A DNA stretch of 64,000 nt from Nephrocerus scutellatus (GCA_947095585.1 OX352765.1:77917976-77981975); one strand, 5' to 3'; positions 44,070 to 57,250 are shown, numbered from the stretch's first letter. A program made the numbers and translations. The notes: a model not told the origin generated them from the letters alone.

Positions 44070-44935
44070 GTTTGAAAGTTGTCTATTTACCCAAATGATG
44101 GACACGCTCTTTTTATACCAACAACAGCATCATCAATTTATTGTCAAACTCATTTGCAGACCGGTTGCATACATTTTGTGGAACTCTCATGAGAGAAACA
44201 GCATTGTGGTGAGATGAAGAAAACGTTGAATGGTTTTCAAAACATTGGCCGGAAAATCTGTTCTTCAAGATGATACTTTTGATATCAGCTAATGCGACAC
44301 AAAAATCTACATAAAAATGTCTCTGTAGATAATCTGTGAAAAATTAATTCAACAAATAATGGATGTAAATTATGTAAATTTCGTCTGTTTTTCTTTTCGT
44401 TGTTTTTTCTTTCCAGAATCAATAAAAAAACCAATTTTTGATTACATGTAGGTATAAAAGCTACGAACAGTAAAATAGAAAACAAGAAAACTGTTTTTGA
44501 GACCTGTATATTATTGATACACTTTGAATTTGTTTTTCATTTTCCCACGTGAGATGTTTGCTGCGGCCTTTAAACCATTCATTATAAGGTTACTGACCGT
44601 AGGTCAATGTTTTGCATTTTTTTAGTATAAGTTGGTATAAACTAGTGTTAGAACAGCGATTGGTACAATTTGGGTCATAATCTTACTATTCGAGAGTACA
44701 GTCTAATACGTATAATGATACTCGCATGTTTTGTATTTGAAAAAAGAAATTAATGAAAATCATTAGTATCCACTTTGAGAAATAAAATAAATGTCCGTTA
44801 AATTCAAACTGTGTACCATAGTGATGGGCGAAATTGATTAATTTGCTAACCAAGATCGAATTGGTTTTCTTTCTTTAGATTAACCAGGCTCTTTTAACCA
44901 GATCTTTTAACCAGGAGTTAAACACCTGGTTTGGT
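44070..44935 (-). promoter_or_regulatory. Promoter and conserved upstream region of minus-strand gene E
   Basis: TATA box at 44110-44117 (minus strand), about 41 bp from the ATG. The region is alignable with the upstream sequences of genes B and G, including the AACCAG cluster with hairpin at 44879-44935. Otherwise no feature. Confidence 0.6.
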
Positions 44936-45064
44936 TGTCGATTAGTTTTAAAGATACTGAGAAAATGTGAATGTGGCGGTCAGAAATCAGCAGAATAGGG
45001 GAATAACACAGAATGCTCTAGAATTCCAGGTGACCGTTATTATCTCTGACTGGTGGTAGTGCGG

Positions 45065-46640
45065 TATAACCTGTTTGGCATCCCTAAACTCTGGGCGTCC
45101 TGGTCTACGCCATCATTTCAGCGTAGGGATGGCCGGCCTCGCTGTCGTGTTCCATAAATCCTACCGCAAAGGACTTTCCGAGCAGAATCCTCTTCGCTCA
45201 TGCGAGCTAGGTGTCCTGTCCACCGCTAAATTTTGTTCACGATGTCGACATCGCGGTAACGCTGGTAGATCTCATCATTATAGAGTCTCCGGAATCGTCC
45301 TTCCTCACATACGGGGCCAACAATTCTCCGTAAGACTTTTCTTTCGAACGCGGCTAAGAGGTCAGAATGCTTTTTGCTAAGCACCCATGTCTCGGATCCA
45401 TATGTAAGTACTGGTATGACCATTGTCTTATATACAATCAGCATGGATGTCATGGTTAAGTTCGTGGATTTGAAGAGTCTTGACAGACTATAGTAGGCTT
45501 TGTTGACTTTAAGCAACCGTGCGCGTATTTCTGTTCCATGTTATCGGCTGCTATAGTTGACCCGAGATAGTTAAAGGATTGCACTATTTCTAATTCGCGC
45601 TCCACTATTTGAATTGAGGGACCAATGTTTGATCTTCTACTCGCAGACGTAGCCACCATGTACTTTGTGTTGCTCTCCTTTATGTGCAGCCCCAGATTTT
45701 GTGCCGCCTGCTCTACCTGCATGAAAGCTTCCTGTACAGCTCTTCGGTTTCTACCAACGATGTCAAAATCGTCTGCGTAAGCCAGTATCTGAATGGACTT
45801 ATAGAGGATTGCTCCTCTCGCCGTTACGTCAGAGTCTCGGATCACTTTCTCCAACGCCAGGTTGAAGAAGACGCAGGCCAGTCCATCTCCTTGTCGGAGC
45901 CCTTAAGTTCTACTTAAGTTTATTAAGTTCTACTATGGCTATGCTATCATAGGCGGCTTTAAAGTCTATTAAAAGATGGTGTAGTGAGTTTTGAAACTCT
46001 AGACATTTCTCCATCAACTGTCTTAGGGTGTAAATCTTATCAGTTGTTGATTTGCCTGGGATGAAGCCACACTGGTACGGACCAATGATGACTTTAGTGT
46101 ATAGAAATATCCTGTCTTGAAGAATAGAGGAGAAAATCTTATACGCGGTACTCAACAACGTTGTACCACGATAATTGCTGCATTTTGTAATATCTCCCTT
46201 GTTATGTATGGAGCATAGGATGCCTCTTCGCAAGTCTTCTGGGATCGCTTCTTCCTCACATACTTGCACTATTATATCATGAATTGCTTGGTTTGATGTG
46301 GGGCCTCCTATTTTTATCAGTTCCGCTGGAATCCCATCAATTCCCGAAGCCTTATTATTTTTGAGCCGATTTATCTCTCTGCTAGCTTCGTCTATGCTTG
46401 GTGGCGGCATCATAGTATGATCTTCGGTCATTGGTGGAGCTTCCAATTCCTCAGTTAACTGCCCGTTTAGTAATTCATGAAAGTGCTCTTCCCATCGCGC
46501 TAAGATGCCTTTAAGATCGATGATCAGATTACCCTATTTGTCCTTGCAGTATGTGCAACGCGGTGTATATTGCGTCACTCTTTGGTAGAACTTTCATGCC
46601 TGGTGCGGTCCTTGCTCTCTATACTGTTCTAGTTCACGTA
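45065..46640 (-). mobile_element. RTE-like element, pair 2 spacer
   Basis: Minus-strand RT: 46446-45910 (RLKNNKASGIDGIPAELIK, TKCSNYRGTTLLSTAYKIF, HHLLIDFKAAYDS), which keeps the part deleted in the 10-17k copies. Then catalytic ILAYADDFDIVGRN (45854-45700) and C-terminal segment 45516-45226 (YGSETWVLSKKH). It joins CR1-like sequence abruptly at about 46638 (CACGTACGG then CTTGTAAATAG). The same junction is found at 63535, so both units share one deletion. Confidence 0.75.
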
Positions 46641-47700
46641 CGGCTTGTAAATAGTAGCCAGATCTGAAGGAGTGAAGTACATCTTGCACCGTTTTAGGAA
46701 ACCTAAGCATCTCGCAGCATTTTTGGCGATGGCAAATATGTGGTCGTTCCAGTGAAGTTTGTTGTTGGTGCACATACCGAGAATTAAGAGCTTTTCAGTT
46801 TCTCTGATGCAAGATCCATTCATGGATAAAGGTTGAGGGATTAAATAACGCTTAGATGACAGATGAGAGCATTGGGTTTTGGAAGCGTTAAATTCAACTC
46901 TAGTATGTAGTCCCCTCCTCGTTATCCTGTCAACGTCAGAATTTAACGTGCTTGACATACGTCGTTGTTCAAGTTTCACTTGTGACGAAGAGGGGCGTGA
47001 AGAAAGCGTGAAGTCAAATGAAAAGCTAAGAGTACTGTCGTCAGCAAAGGAATGGATTGGATGAGAGGTGGTGGATAGGAGATCATTAATGCAAATCAGA
47101 AAGAGTGTCGGAGATAAAATAGAGCCTTAAGGAACAACGGCGTTTATGCGGTGAACATTGGATTTTAATCCGTCCAATACGACCTGGATTGGACGGTCAC
47201 AAATGTAGTTACTAGTCCAATCGAGCCGGGTGTTATTAATTCCATAAGCATTCATTTTCGACAAAAAAGCTTGATGCCAGACTCTGTCAAATGCCTTGGA
47301 AATAACGAGTGCAACAACTTTACTTTCACCAAGTTTGTGAATAGACTGGTTCCACTTTTCAGTGAGATTAGCCATCAGGTCACCTTTACTGCTGGTCACT
47401 AAGGATTTCACGTGATTCGCGCTATTGCATAAGCTTGCGATTGATCAGGGTTTCCATGACCTTGGATAGTATAGATGTTAGCGCAATGGGTCGGTACGAG
47501 GAAAGAGATGACGATTCGCCTTTTTTAGGAACAGGCTGGATAAAGGCTGTTTTCCAATTTCTTGGGACGACTCCAGAAGAATAGGAGTAATGGAAAAGTC
47601 TGCGCAGTGGTAATGCCAACGTTGAAGAACACCTCTTCAAAACTATAGTGAGAATCAGGCCCAGCAGATTATTTACTACTTTAAAGCCGATTACGGTGGG
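46638..47700 (-). mobile_element. CR1/Jockey-superfamily fragment, pair 2 spacer
   Basis: Minus-strand pieces: 47814-47422 (LALPLRRLFHYSYSSGVVP, NWKTAFIQPVPKKG, YRPIALTSILSKVMETLI; its first residues belong to RTE), 47411-47127 (VVALVISKAFDRVWHQAFL), ADDSTLSFSFDFTLS-like near 47040, and 46979-46629 (ILGMCTNNKLHWNDHIF). It is better preserved than the 12.5k copy, but a stop and frame changes remain. Confidence 0.7.
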
Positions 47701-47940
47701 TTTCATTCTTTTGCTGACTAGAAACCCCACCCTGAGCACATGATGACTTGCATGACAGCTGTTATATATGTCATATTCTGAATTTTTTAAGACACCATCC
47801 CCCGTCCATCGCATCTGCCTACTTGCTGTTATATCAGCATTATATTTGGACAGGATATCGGCTAGCTGTTGTGCAGCTCGAGCTATATACAGTGAGCGTA
47901 CGTTCCATGAGAAAATTCTTAAATCTTTTAGCCGCTTTCG
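47700..47940 (-). mobile_element. RTE endonuclease N-terminus, pair 2 spacer
   Basis: Minus-strand RIFSWNVRSLYIARAAQQL, ADILSKYNADITA and MRWTGDGVLKNSEYDIYNS: the start of the RTE endonuclease, 5' of the nested CR1-like fragment. It retains some 18 bp lost in the 13.6k copy. Confidence 0.65.
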
Positions 47941-48653
47941 TTGCCCTGGTCGTCATCGTAAAGACAATTTACATCTGGGATAATAAAACAATCGAGTTTT
48001 GTGACACACCGTAAACAACCTACATTTATGACGATGATATTGCTTCTATTATATTAAACAAATAATTTACTACGTATACGAAAGCTATAGTTTTATGTAC
48101 TTAATGCTAAAACTACCGCCGGAAAATTAATTTAATCGTTTACTTAAACAGAACTAATGAATACTTACAAAAAATATAAAATTTACGAAAAATGTTCATC
48201 CACTCAGTCGATTCCGGAACCATATTTATGTATGTTTTTCTACATTTTTATTAAATATAATATTAGCACATACGTACAACATGCATTTGTTGAGGTATAG
48301 TTGACAAATTTCTTATCTTATACATACTATTAGATATATTATGTAAACATCCATACTCGAAGATGCGTTCATTTAAAAGTTCTGACCAAGCGAGATGACC
48401 AATGGAATAAATTACAATGTAATGCGTATGGTAAAGAAAGTTGAGGACAAGGTTGTTAACAGCAATGGTAGAAGTAGTCGTACAAGTATATGACAAAAAC
48501 ATAGTGTTTTTTGTTGTAGTTTTGTTATTATTGCCCTTTTCCTTTTCCACTTGTCACTGTAGTATGAAAACTGGAAAATTTAAATATTTTGGACATTTTG
48601 TTTTAGTATATAAAGGTGAAGAAAAATCGTATAACAACAGATTGGGCCGAACC
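47941..48653 (+). promoter_or_regulatory. Upstream region and promoter of plus-strand gene F
   Basis: CTGGAAAATTTAAATATTTT at 48571-48590 and TATATAAAG at 48607-48615, with leader CGTATAACAACAGATTGGGC. Spacing to the ATG is the same as in genes A, C and D. Confidence 0.7.
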
Positions 48654-49001
48654 ATGAAGACCTTTACTTGTTTTCTGTTTTGTAAGTTTTGTTACCAATA
48701 TTTAAAAATCAAAAAATAATAATTGTGTTGGTTGTTTGTAGGTGTACTTGTTGCATCGATTACTGCAACTGACGGGACCGATGAAGATGAGCAAAAATCC
48801 TTATATGTTAACAGGCCGACAGTTGAACACATAAACTGCAACTGTCCTCCAGGACCACCTGGTCCACCAGGTCCAGTTGGCGTTAAAGGACCAGATGGTG
48901 ATCGTGGTAATATAGGTCCACAAGGCAACGACGGGCCGGTGTTGGTAAGAGGCCCACCCGGAAACCCCGGACCGCCTGGACCACCCGGATCACCCATATA
49001 A
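48654..49001 (+). CDS. Secreted short collagen-like protein, class P (copy F), probably truncated
   Basis: Exons 48654-48681 and 48742-49001, 60-nt phase-1 intron. The product is 95 residues: signal peptide (one residue shorter than in A, C and D), TDEDEQK linker, VEHINCNC, then about 16 Gly-X-Y triplets ending GPPGSPI. After the TAA stop the same frame continues as collagen-like codons (PAQPGQPGIQ) to TAG at about 49043, so the present stop looks like a new premature one. Closest to copy D in the collagen start (GDRGNIG.QGNDGP). Could still be functional as a short chain. Confidence 0.8.
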
Positions 49002-49370
49002 CCCGCACAACCCGGACAACCCGGCATCCAGATAAAAACCTAGATGAAGACCCAGATGATCTCTGAGTCTATTCGGAGTAAAAATTTATTTATTTATAAT
49101 GTTTGTTTGCAAACTTCTATCAACATGAATCAATGAAGTGAAAGTTAAGCTAAATTACAATGAAATGAACCTTGGTTACAAAGCAATAAACACAGTTGGC
49201 AATTAAACTCCGGAATATTTTTTTTCAGTTATTGGATGAATTTCTTCCACAACTTTTTGTTTTTTGTTTATTATTTTATGCAACTATACTTAATACGTTT
49301 TGAACAGTAATGTCTCTAGCCGCAAGGATGAATAATTGATCTCTGGTAGTTTTAGGCCCTTTATTAAAAA
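49002..49370. other. 3' flank of copy F
   Basis: Contains remaining collagen-like codons, GATCTCTGAGTCTATT (also in A and C) and AGCAATAAACACAGTTG (poly(A) signal near 49185). Then AT-rich sequence without a gene. Confidence 0.5.
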
Positions 49371-49669
49371 TTGAAATTCAAAATAGAATAAAAATCGATG
49401 GAATGTGATTTACAATACATCCACATTCCTCACGTTTGTAGCCGGTTTCAATTTATTTTCTTACAATTCTCCCTGATTCATTGAAAAAGCAATACGAAAA
49501 AACGAACACGAAACTAAAACGACGCGAGTCCAAATACTTTTATCAATGAATCATGGTCAGGGAAAACTACAAAAAACCTTGACCAAGAAAATATTACAAA
49601 TCTTAAAAAATAATGTAAATAATATTTTTATTTTTTTTTATTTTAATAAAACAGCTTATGAGCACTTTA

Positions 49670-51240
49670 TCCTTCAACCATCATCTTTCAGGAAGTTATG
49701 AGGGGCTAATTTGAAGGCCTGCAGATTATACGATTCGGGAAACACGGGCTCGACCAATTGATTCCACATCGAAGAGACTCTCGGAAAAAAGGAGGATTTA
49801 AAGTGTTGGGTTCTACAAGAAAAAAGTTTTAAGGCAAACCTATGTTGACTGGACCTTAAACGAGTGTTTACGTTACTGACAGAAGGACCTGGAACTAGTG
49901 AACGGGTTTCTATCAAACGAATAACTCTATTTTGAACTCCATCAAGATGAACCAAATGCGATCTAGGAGCCCCACCCCACACATATGAATTAAATTCCAA
50001 AATTGATCTAACATAAGATTTAAATAATCTTAATACTTCAGAGGGAGTGAAGTAGAAGTTACAACGTCTTATGAAGCCTAAACATTGGCTAGCTCTTTTT
50101 GAAATTTCAAAAATATGATCCTTTCAGGAAAGATCACTTGATACTTTTGCACCTAACAATTTAAGTGAATCTGATCTCGCAATATAGGCACCATTTATAA
50201 CAGGTGAAACGTAATGTTGAACTGTCTTCTGAGAAAAAAGACAAGACTGAAATTTATTTGGGTTAAATTCTACTCTATTAGAAATGCCCCAATCGAGAAC
50301 GATCGAGAATAGTCAAATTCATTAATTCACGCGAACCAATCATGCGAGAATTGCATTCTTTTTGACTGACAAACTCAATGGAAGCCGATAATGTTGTATC
50401 ATCAGCAAAAGAATGGATATCACAGGTTGTAGAAGACAACAGGTCGTTGATATATATCAAGAAGAGCGTGGGCGACAAGGATGACCCTTGAGGTACGCCA
50501 GCATTGATCCCATGTGAAGCTGAAGATATACCATTTAATACAACTTTTATTTTACGGTTTCATAAATAATTCTCAATCCATGCAATTAGAGAGGAGTGTA
50601 AGTTCAGCGCACGAATCTTATTAATAAGACAATCGTGCCAAACTCTATCAAAAGCTTTAGAAATATCTAAGGAAACAACGCTTGATTCACCTAGGTTTTC
50701 AATGCTTCGCTCCAAACAATGAGTCATGCACGCCATGAATTCACCTGAAGAGCGATTTTTACGAAATCCATACCGCACATCGGATAAAAGAACATTCGAA
50801 TCCAGATAGTTCATTAGTCTGAAATAACCGATAGATTCCATTACCTTCGATAGAACCGACAACAAAGCAATAGGTCGGTAGTTCGTAGGTGCCGATTTAT
50901 CACCTTTTTCTTTAGAAGTGCAATTAACGTAGACCAAATGGGCTGATTTTTTACACGCGACTGCTGACCTACAATTTTCGTTAAACCATTTTTTCTTACG
51001 AGTATTGTTTTATTTACATGAAGAAGGAATGCAATTTTTCATTCCTAGCAAAATGGTAGACGTGATAAGTTGTGATGCTTCATCAGCATTATTGCTGAAA
51101 AAGCAGGTTGACCAATCAAATGAGCTATAAAATTGGTTCAGGTGCTCCCAGTTTGCATTTTTATAGTGCCAGAGTAGCCTTTTATGAGTAAGCTCTATAA
51201 TGGCTGGTGTTAGTGAAAATTTGGCTACTACCAAAGCATG
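49670..51240 (-). mobile_element. CR1/Jockey-superfamily element (third family)
   Basis: Minus strand: endonuclease-RT linker (51234-51010), RT 50937-50560 (YRPIALLSVLSKVMES, VVSLDISKAFDRVWHD), palm 50478-50278 (MSPTLFLIYINDLLSS, HSFADDTTLSASIE, catalytic FADD kept) and tail 50000-49674 (FNSYVWGGAPRSHLVHLDG, SFFPRVSSMWNQLVEP). Several frame changes. Distinct in sequence from the family in the collagen spacers. Confidence 0.75.
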
Positions 51241-51389
51241 GTAGAAGTTAGGAATAAATCTAAAAGGTGAGGTGATTGGCCAGAAGTATCGGGATACCTA
51301 GTTGGCTTATCAACGAGTTGGGTAGTGCGATCACTACAGTGTGTACATTTGTACGCTTGTATGTTTGTATAGGGTTTTTCAATAAGAGC

Positions 51390-51775
51390 ACTTCAACTTT
51401 TTTTTTGAATAAAACACAAACTGTTCAATACATATGATACATTTAAGTATGAAACTCGATTTCTTTTGCATGACCACCGCGTGCACGTTTTACGAAGTCC
51501 AATCTTTGAACCAAAAATATGGCCCAATGACGCCGCCAGCATGTAATCCGCAAAAACAGTGACTTTTTCGGGATGCAACGGTGCCTCATGAATCACGTGT
51601 GGGTTGCTTTCTGCCCAGTAACGCATATTTTGCTTGTTGACAAATCCTTCTAGCCAAAAGTGAGCCTCATCGTTAAATGGCCGTAATGCTCTTAAAGTAG
51701 CGGCAACAGAACGATTATTTTGATAAAAAGTTTGCATGATTTTCAATCGCTGTTCACATGTGTAGCATTCCATGA
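51390..51775 (-). pseudogene. mariner-like transposase remnant
   Basis: One minus-strand open segment (51773-51393): N-terminal ECYTCEQRLKIMQTFYQNN, then a jump to NDEAHFWLEGFVNKQNMRYW, ESNPHVIHEAPLHPEKVTVF and GHIFGS. The order fits the family, but the DNA-binding half and the last catalytic part are deleted. No terminal repeats identified. Confidence 0.6.
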
Positions 51776-52189
51776 TGAAATGTATACTAATGAAGTTTCC
51801 AAATGACTAAAGAACAATAAAAAATATGGCGTCGTTCGTCGTCCCTATCGGAGAAAAGTTGAAGCGCACCTGTTGAAACACCCGATACATTGGTCACTTT
51901 GCCGTGTCGTATATCTCGGCTTCTACCAGTCAAATTTTGATTGGACTTTGTTTTAAAACAATTGGTTAGCGCTCGGCTTGCTATTGCGTAATTTTTCCAT
52001 TCATAGGAGTTATCAATCCTGAGGAAACTGAGAAAAACACTAAATCTACGTAATTTTGTTCGGTTTCGTCAAATGTTCGTTAACTTAACGTAACGGACAC
52101 CGATATACACTAAATCTTTTTTATTAATTAAAGCTTTTATTTATTTTGCTCTGTTCGTTTAACACAAATCTTGCAAGTCGATTTTCATC

Positions 52190-53010
52190 AATCGTTGTTC
52201 AATTGAGTTGAAATTTTGCACAAAGAAGTAGTCCCCATCACATTGTGACAATGCAATGCGACCGACATCTACGAATTAAAAGCACTTTTGAGAAATTGCG
52301 CATAACGCCGTTGAGTAATTTTTGAAGCGGCTTCCTGGACATGTCCACATAACTGTTGTAAATTTCTGATCGGCTTGGAGTAGACATCTTCTTTTAGGCA
52401 ACCACAAAAAAAATCCAACGGTCCGGGGAACGTGAAGGCCACAAAATGGCCGCAGATGGCCAATCCATCATTCAAGTAAGCACGGACGTTTACGACATAT
52501 TGCGCAGAACACTATTCTGAAACCTGAAAACATCATTCTGAAACCAATGGGCTTTTATTGGGCACCTCTTCCAATAAATTTGGCAGATCATTTGGAAGAA
52601 AGTCCCAATAGCTTTGACCAGATATTCTCCCGGGCAGTACAAATGTTTAAATTATCATTCCGTTCAATATGCCAGTCCAATAATTTATTTTTAACTCGCA
52701 TTAGATGCGGATTTGTTGCCAGCTGTGCAGATTGTGCATGTTAAAGTATCCATCTCTCTACAACGTTGATTCATCGCTCGACAGAATAATATTAAAGAAT
52801 TGTGGATCTTGTTCTATTTTCGCAAGCAATCAAGGGAGAAAAGCAGTCTTGCGTCCTTGCGTGGTAGTCTCTCGGTTACAGAGTTTCCACGCGTGTAATA
52901 TGGTAGGGGTGGAACTTTTTTTTTTCAATACACGGTGTACGCTCGATTTTGCGATCGCAGTGCGTCGTGCACTTGCTCTTGTAGTGTTAGACTTATACTA
53001 GTGTTTTCCG
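52190..53010 (-). pseudogene. mariner/Tc-like transposase remnant (catalytic half)
   Basis: Minus strand, with frame changes: HPYHITRVETL, ACENRTRSTIL, NAQSAQLATNPHLMRVKNK, then the tail from 52475 (PGPLDFFCGCLKEDVYSKPI, corresponding to DLTPLDFFLWG of the family, with the Asp lost). Many stops. It faces the plus-strand mariner that starts at about 53030. Confidence 0.55.
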
Positions 53011-53029
53011 GTGCAAATCTCTATGTCAG

Positions 53030-54105
53030 TCAAAAAGTTTAACATTTTTGGCGGGATGGAAGTCTCAAAAGTAATATGTCAGTTCGCATCGCAACATTGT
53101 CTTTTATTTACTTGAAAAATTGAATTCAGTAAATAAATGGAATTATCGCGTGAACATTTTCGATTTTCGAAACGGGCTAACTCAACAACAGTGATTCGAA
53201 TCACTTCATTCTACTTTTGGCGATGAAGCACCATCCTTGGCTAGTATTTATAATTGGTACAATGAACTTAAGCGCTAACGACGTTCACTCAAAGACGAAC
53301 CTCGTGAAGGTCGTCCAAAAACAGCTGTTGTTCCAGAAAACATCGATGCTGTGAGAAAACTGATTGAAGAGGATCGTCATGTGATTTATCGAGAAATCGA
53401 GGTATGCTTAGGCATTAGTAACACCAGCGTATATACGATCTTACATGAACATTTAAAGGTGAGGAAGCTATGTGCACGTTGGTTTCCACATTTTTTGACA
53501 GACGCACAAAAAAGGTTCGTGTCGATTGGTGTCGCCAAATGCTTGAAAAATTCGTTGAAGTTGCTTCCAAAAACGTCTACAAGACCGTGACAGGTGACGA
53601 GTCATGGATATTTGCGTATGAGCCGGAAAGAAAATGGCAATCGACTGTTTAGGTCTTCCAATTCGAAGAAAATTCAAAATTCAACCTCGGAGCGTTGGGA
53701 AGCAAATGGGCGTATTTCTTCAAGAAAACCGGTCATATGGCTACTGTGGCTCTTGAAAATCAATCAAGACAGTCAATTCAGCTTGGTATACGATCATTTG
53801 TTTGTCTGAGGTTTTCAACAAATTGAGAGAAAACAACCCAAAATGGCTCACACACATCACATCAAACCAAGCGAGTATTTGAGCACTCAAACGATCGAAT
53901 TAATGGGTTATCCGCTGTACAGCCCCTACTTGGCTCCCAATGACTTCTTCCTGTTCCCAAAAATCAAAGATAAGATGCGTGGACAACGATTTTTATCGCC
54001 TGGAGAAGCGGTTGAAGCGTTAAAAAACCATGTTTCGGAACTATCATCTTCACAGACTGTAAAAAGTGTTTCGATAAATGGTTTGAGCGTATTATTTATT
54101 ATTGC
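53030..54105 (+). pseudogene. mariner transposase, decayed (mauritiana/irritans type)
   Basis: The plus strand reads, through several frames: RRSLKDEPREGRPKT (53280), VRKLIEEDRHVIYREIE, LGISNTSVYTILHEHLKVRK, CARWFPHFLTDAQK, VDWCRQMLEKF, VTGDESWIFAYEPERK (first catalytic Asp, about 53598) and LAPNDFFLFPKIKDKMRGQR (third, about 53940). The helix-turn-helix and DD34D core are recognisable. At least three stops or frameshifts. Inactive. Confidence 0.75.
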
Positions 54106-55505
54106 ATCAGTCAATACCGACGATATATGCTGCAACATGCTGACAATCGCAAAAACACTGCCAGTCAACGTTGAGTACGCCAGAGAAGCCACAACTCAAT
54201 GCCTGACCCTCAGCAAGCACAAATTCTTGGCCATCTCAGGCAAAACATATAAAAATAAACGCAATCAGAGATTTCTTCATGGTCCGAAACCACCACCACG
54301 TAAATCCAAGGTTTTATTTTCTACGACGAGCGACTCGTGGTTCCATCAAAAAGATATCGAGAAAAAATTAAGACTTGCGAAGCTTGTGCTGTTTCCAGAA
54401 AATCACCAAACAAATCTGACTTAAAACCTTGACAGATTCCGAATTAACCATGGCCACAAATTTACATTGACTACGCTGGACTAGTAAATGGAGACTTCTT
54501 CTTTGTAATCTTCGATGCCTACAGCAAAAATGGCCTGAAGTCTTTAGAACCAAATCAATAACCTCAGCAAAAACCATCGAATTGCTAAACGACATATTTT
54601 TTCCCGTTTATGTGTCTGCAAAACAATAGTATCGGAGACAATAGTGAACAATTTACGTCACAGGAATTCAAAGATTTCTGCGACTCAAATAGAATTGAAC
54701 ACATCAGAACCGCGACTTACAGTCCTCAGTCGAATGTTATTGCCGAGTGATTCGTGGATCTAGTAAAAACAGGTCTAAGAAAGGAAAAAGAAAACGTCGA
54801 CCAGAAGCTGCGAAAGTTCTTGTTCAACTATCGTCGAAGACCATCATATAACTAAGGCATGAAGTCCCCATCAGAATTGCTAAACAATCGGAAGATGAAA
54901 ACATCCTTACGTCCAAAGAAAGCAAATTCAATCTAATGCGAGCAACGAAAAAAGTAAAATGGAACTTCAATTCAATTAAAGCATCACTGTGCGAAATGGA
55001 TAGAATTTGAAGCCAATGATGAAGTCTTCTACAAGTTACAAGAATCAAACGACAAATGGAACTGGACTCCAGAAAAAATCGTTGAACGAATTGGAAGAGC
55101 GAATTACAACATCGCAGCCGAAACTATTTCAGCAGAGCGAATCATTAAAGCCCATGCGAACCACTTGAAGACGCGATATTCCAAAAACATGTTGAATAAA
55201 CTGTTAGAAGTACCGAGTTCGAGGACGATTTTAAATAAATTGAACCTTTCATCATGCCACAAATTCAAGACGGACGAGATGAAGACAACAATCAATCAAT
55301 CGACACCAACTTGAACGAAAGTGACGAGTTTGTGGATGCATAGGAATAAGTTCAAAAGGAACCAGCTCCAAGACGAACCGAAGGAGCTAATGCTAGCATT
55401 CCACCACGATGTTTTGATGACTTCGTCCGATTTTAAAGGAGGAAAAGTGTGGAGAACCAGATGTATATTCCTCTCATTTTATTCTATCTCTCTCACGAAA
55501 TAAGT
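54106..55505 (+). mobile_element. Ty3/gypsy LTR retrotransposon, integrase and 3' LTR start
   Basis: The plus strand contains integrase core pieces: IYIDYAGLVNGDFFFVIFDA (54455, first Asp), TKSITSAKTIELLNDIF, EQFTSQEFKDFCDSNRIEHI with TATYSPQSNVIAE (54640-54750, Glu region), then KFLFNYRRRPS and a C-terminal part. A polypurine tract AAAGGAGGAAAAG (55435-55447) is followed by TGTGGAGAACC, the expected start of the 3' LTR (55448), cut off at about 55505 by an RTE element. Many stops. Gag, protease and RT are absent. Confidence 0.65.
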
Positions 55506-57250
55506 CTCGACTGGAAACCTGTTTGTTCGGCATCGAGTATATCTTCCAGATGTTCCTTAATTCGCTCAAGTACTACTTTGGCTATTACCTTTGCAACTGC
55601 AGAAGGAACGGAAATGCCTCTCCAGTTTTCGCACTCCATAACACTACCTTTTTAGGGAGCTTGACAATAATTTCCTTCTTCAACTCGTCGGGGAAACTTT
55701 CTGCCTCCCAAAAGGATATAAAAGCTCTGCTGATGTCGTTGGAGCGGCACGCAGAAGCTCTGCGAGTATACTGGGAGTTGAGGTGCGAATTCGGGAAATT
55801 GTTACTTCCGGCAGCTCCGTTTGATTTGGGTGCATATCGTTAGCAAAAACACGGTTAAGGACCACAGAGAAATACTCCTTCCATCGCTTGAGCTGATCCT
55901 CATCTGAAACGAGTACGGCACCATCTAGGTCTTTCACCGGATTTTGGGTAGAGCGGTGACCACCTGTCAGCTCTTTGGTGATTCTGTAAACGGTTCTGCT
56001 ATCGCACCTGCTCGCTGCTTCCTCTGCTTCTGAGGCCAGGTTGTTAATATAATTACGTTTGTCACGTCTTACACTACGCTGCACTTTTCTAATTTTGCTT
56101 CGATACAGGGACTCTAGCTCGATCATCACTGCTGCTGGTGTATCTACAATACGAGCTTTAAGTATCTTACGTTTTTCAATCCGCCTCCAGGTATCTTTGG
56201 TAAGCCACGTGCTGTGTCTTGCCTGGCTTCTACCAACAATACTTTCTGCTCTAGATGTGAAAACATTTCGCACAGCCTTTCAATATTCTGGGATGTTTGT
56301 TGGCAGTGAGCTGCTGATTGCTTCCATTCCTTGCGATAAATGATCCCTTAAATGTTGGTGTACTTAGGGGATCTTTCGCCGGTCGATGTTATACCTTGGC
56401 ATTCGGATAATATTGCGGTTTCTTTGAACTGATGCACTACGTAAGTGGACAGACGCTACCATAAGGTGATGATCCCGTACCATACCCATGTCGGCTCCTC
56501 GTCTGTTTCGGATGTCAAAAAGACAGCTCCTAAAACGTCGGCTGATCGCCACATGGTCGATTTGGTTGAATGCTGATTGCCTGTCAGTTGACACCCAGCT
56601 GACTTTGTGGCAGGCCTTATGCTCAAACATGGTGCCTCCTATGACAAGGTGGTTGGTGTTGCAGAAATCAACAAATCTTTCACAGCGAAATGACGTTCGC
56701 TGAGGCCATGTTTCCCAATCACATGATTGAGTCCTTCATTGTCTTTGCCTACCTTGGCATTCAAGTCCCCCATCACGATGACGATATCTCCGTTAGGTGT
56801 TGCGTTGAATACAGCGCTTAGCTGATTGTAAAAGTTTCCCTTTTCTTCCTCAGTCGAAGGATTCGTTGGGGCCTAACACTGTATGATCGTGACGCGCCGT
56901 ACTCTAGTCCGAAATGCGGCCTCTGCGTGCTGTTGGCGTTAGCAACAGACCCACTCCAGATGCACTGGGACTGCCGGAGGGTTTGCCGGAGTAGAGTAGA
57001 ACAGTGTTACACGTTGGGAAATGGTACTCTCCCGCATCGAACCATCTTAGTTCACTCACTCCTAGTATGTCCAAATTATATCGAGAAAACTCACCTTCCA
57101 GTTGAAGAAATCTGGCAAATTCCAGAAATCAATCTAAGTCCGGGAACAATAGCCAAAAGTCGTCATTATACGATCATTACTTATCCGAGGCGTTGTGTCG
57201 GTTTCAGTAGCGGGCATCTTTCGGTACCGCAGGGTGCTAACCCACGTTAC
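55500..57250 (-). mobile_element. RTE-like element (second family), 5' half
   Basis: Minus strand from right: endonuclease pieces (APTNPSTEEEKGNFYNQL and VMGDLNAKVGKDNEGLN near 56870-56740; SAFNQIDHVAISRRFRS at 56590-56530), linker (56273-55680, ARHSTWLTKDTWRRIEKRK, RVFANDMHPNQTELPE) and the start of RT to 55500. The RT palm is missing on the left, where gypsy LTR sequence begins. It belongs to the same family as 27885-29694 and supplies the part lost in the gap there. Confidence 0.7.
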
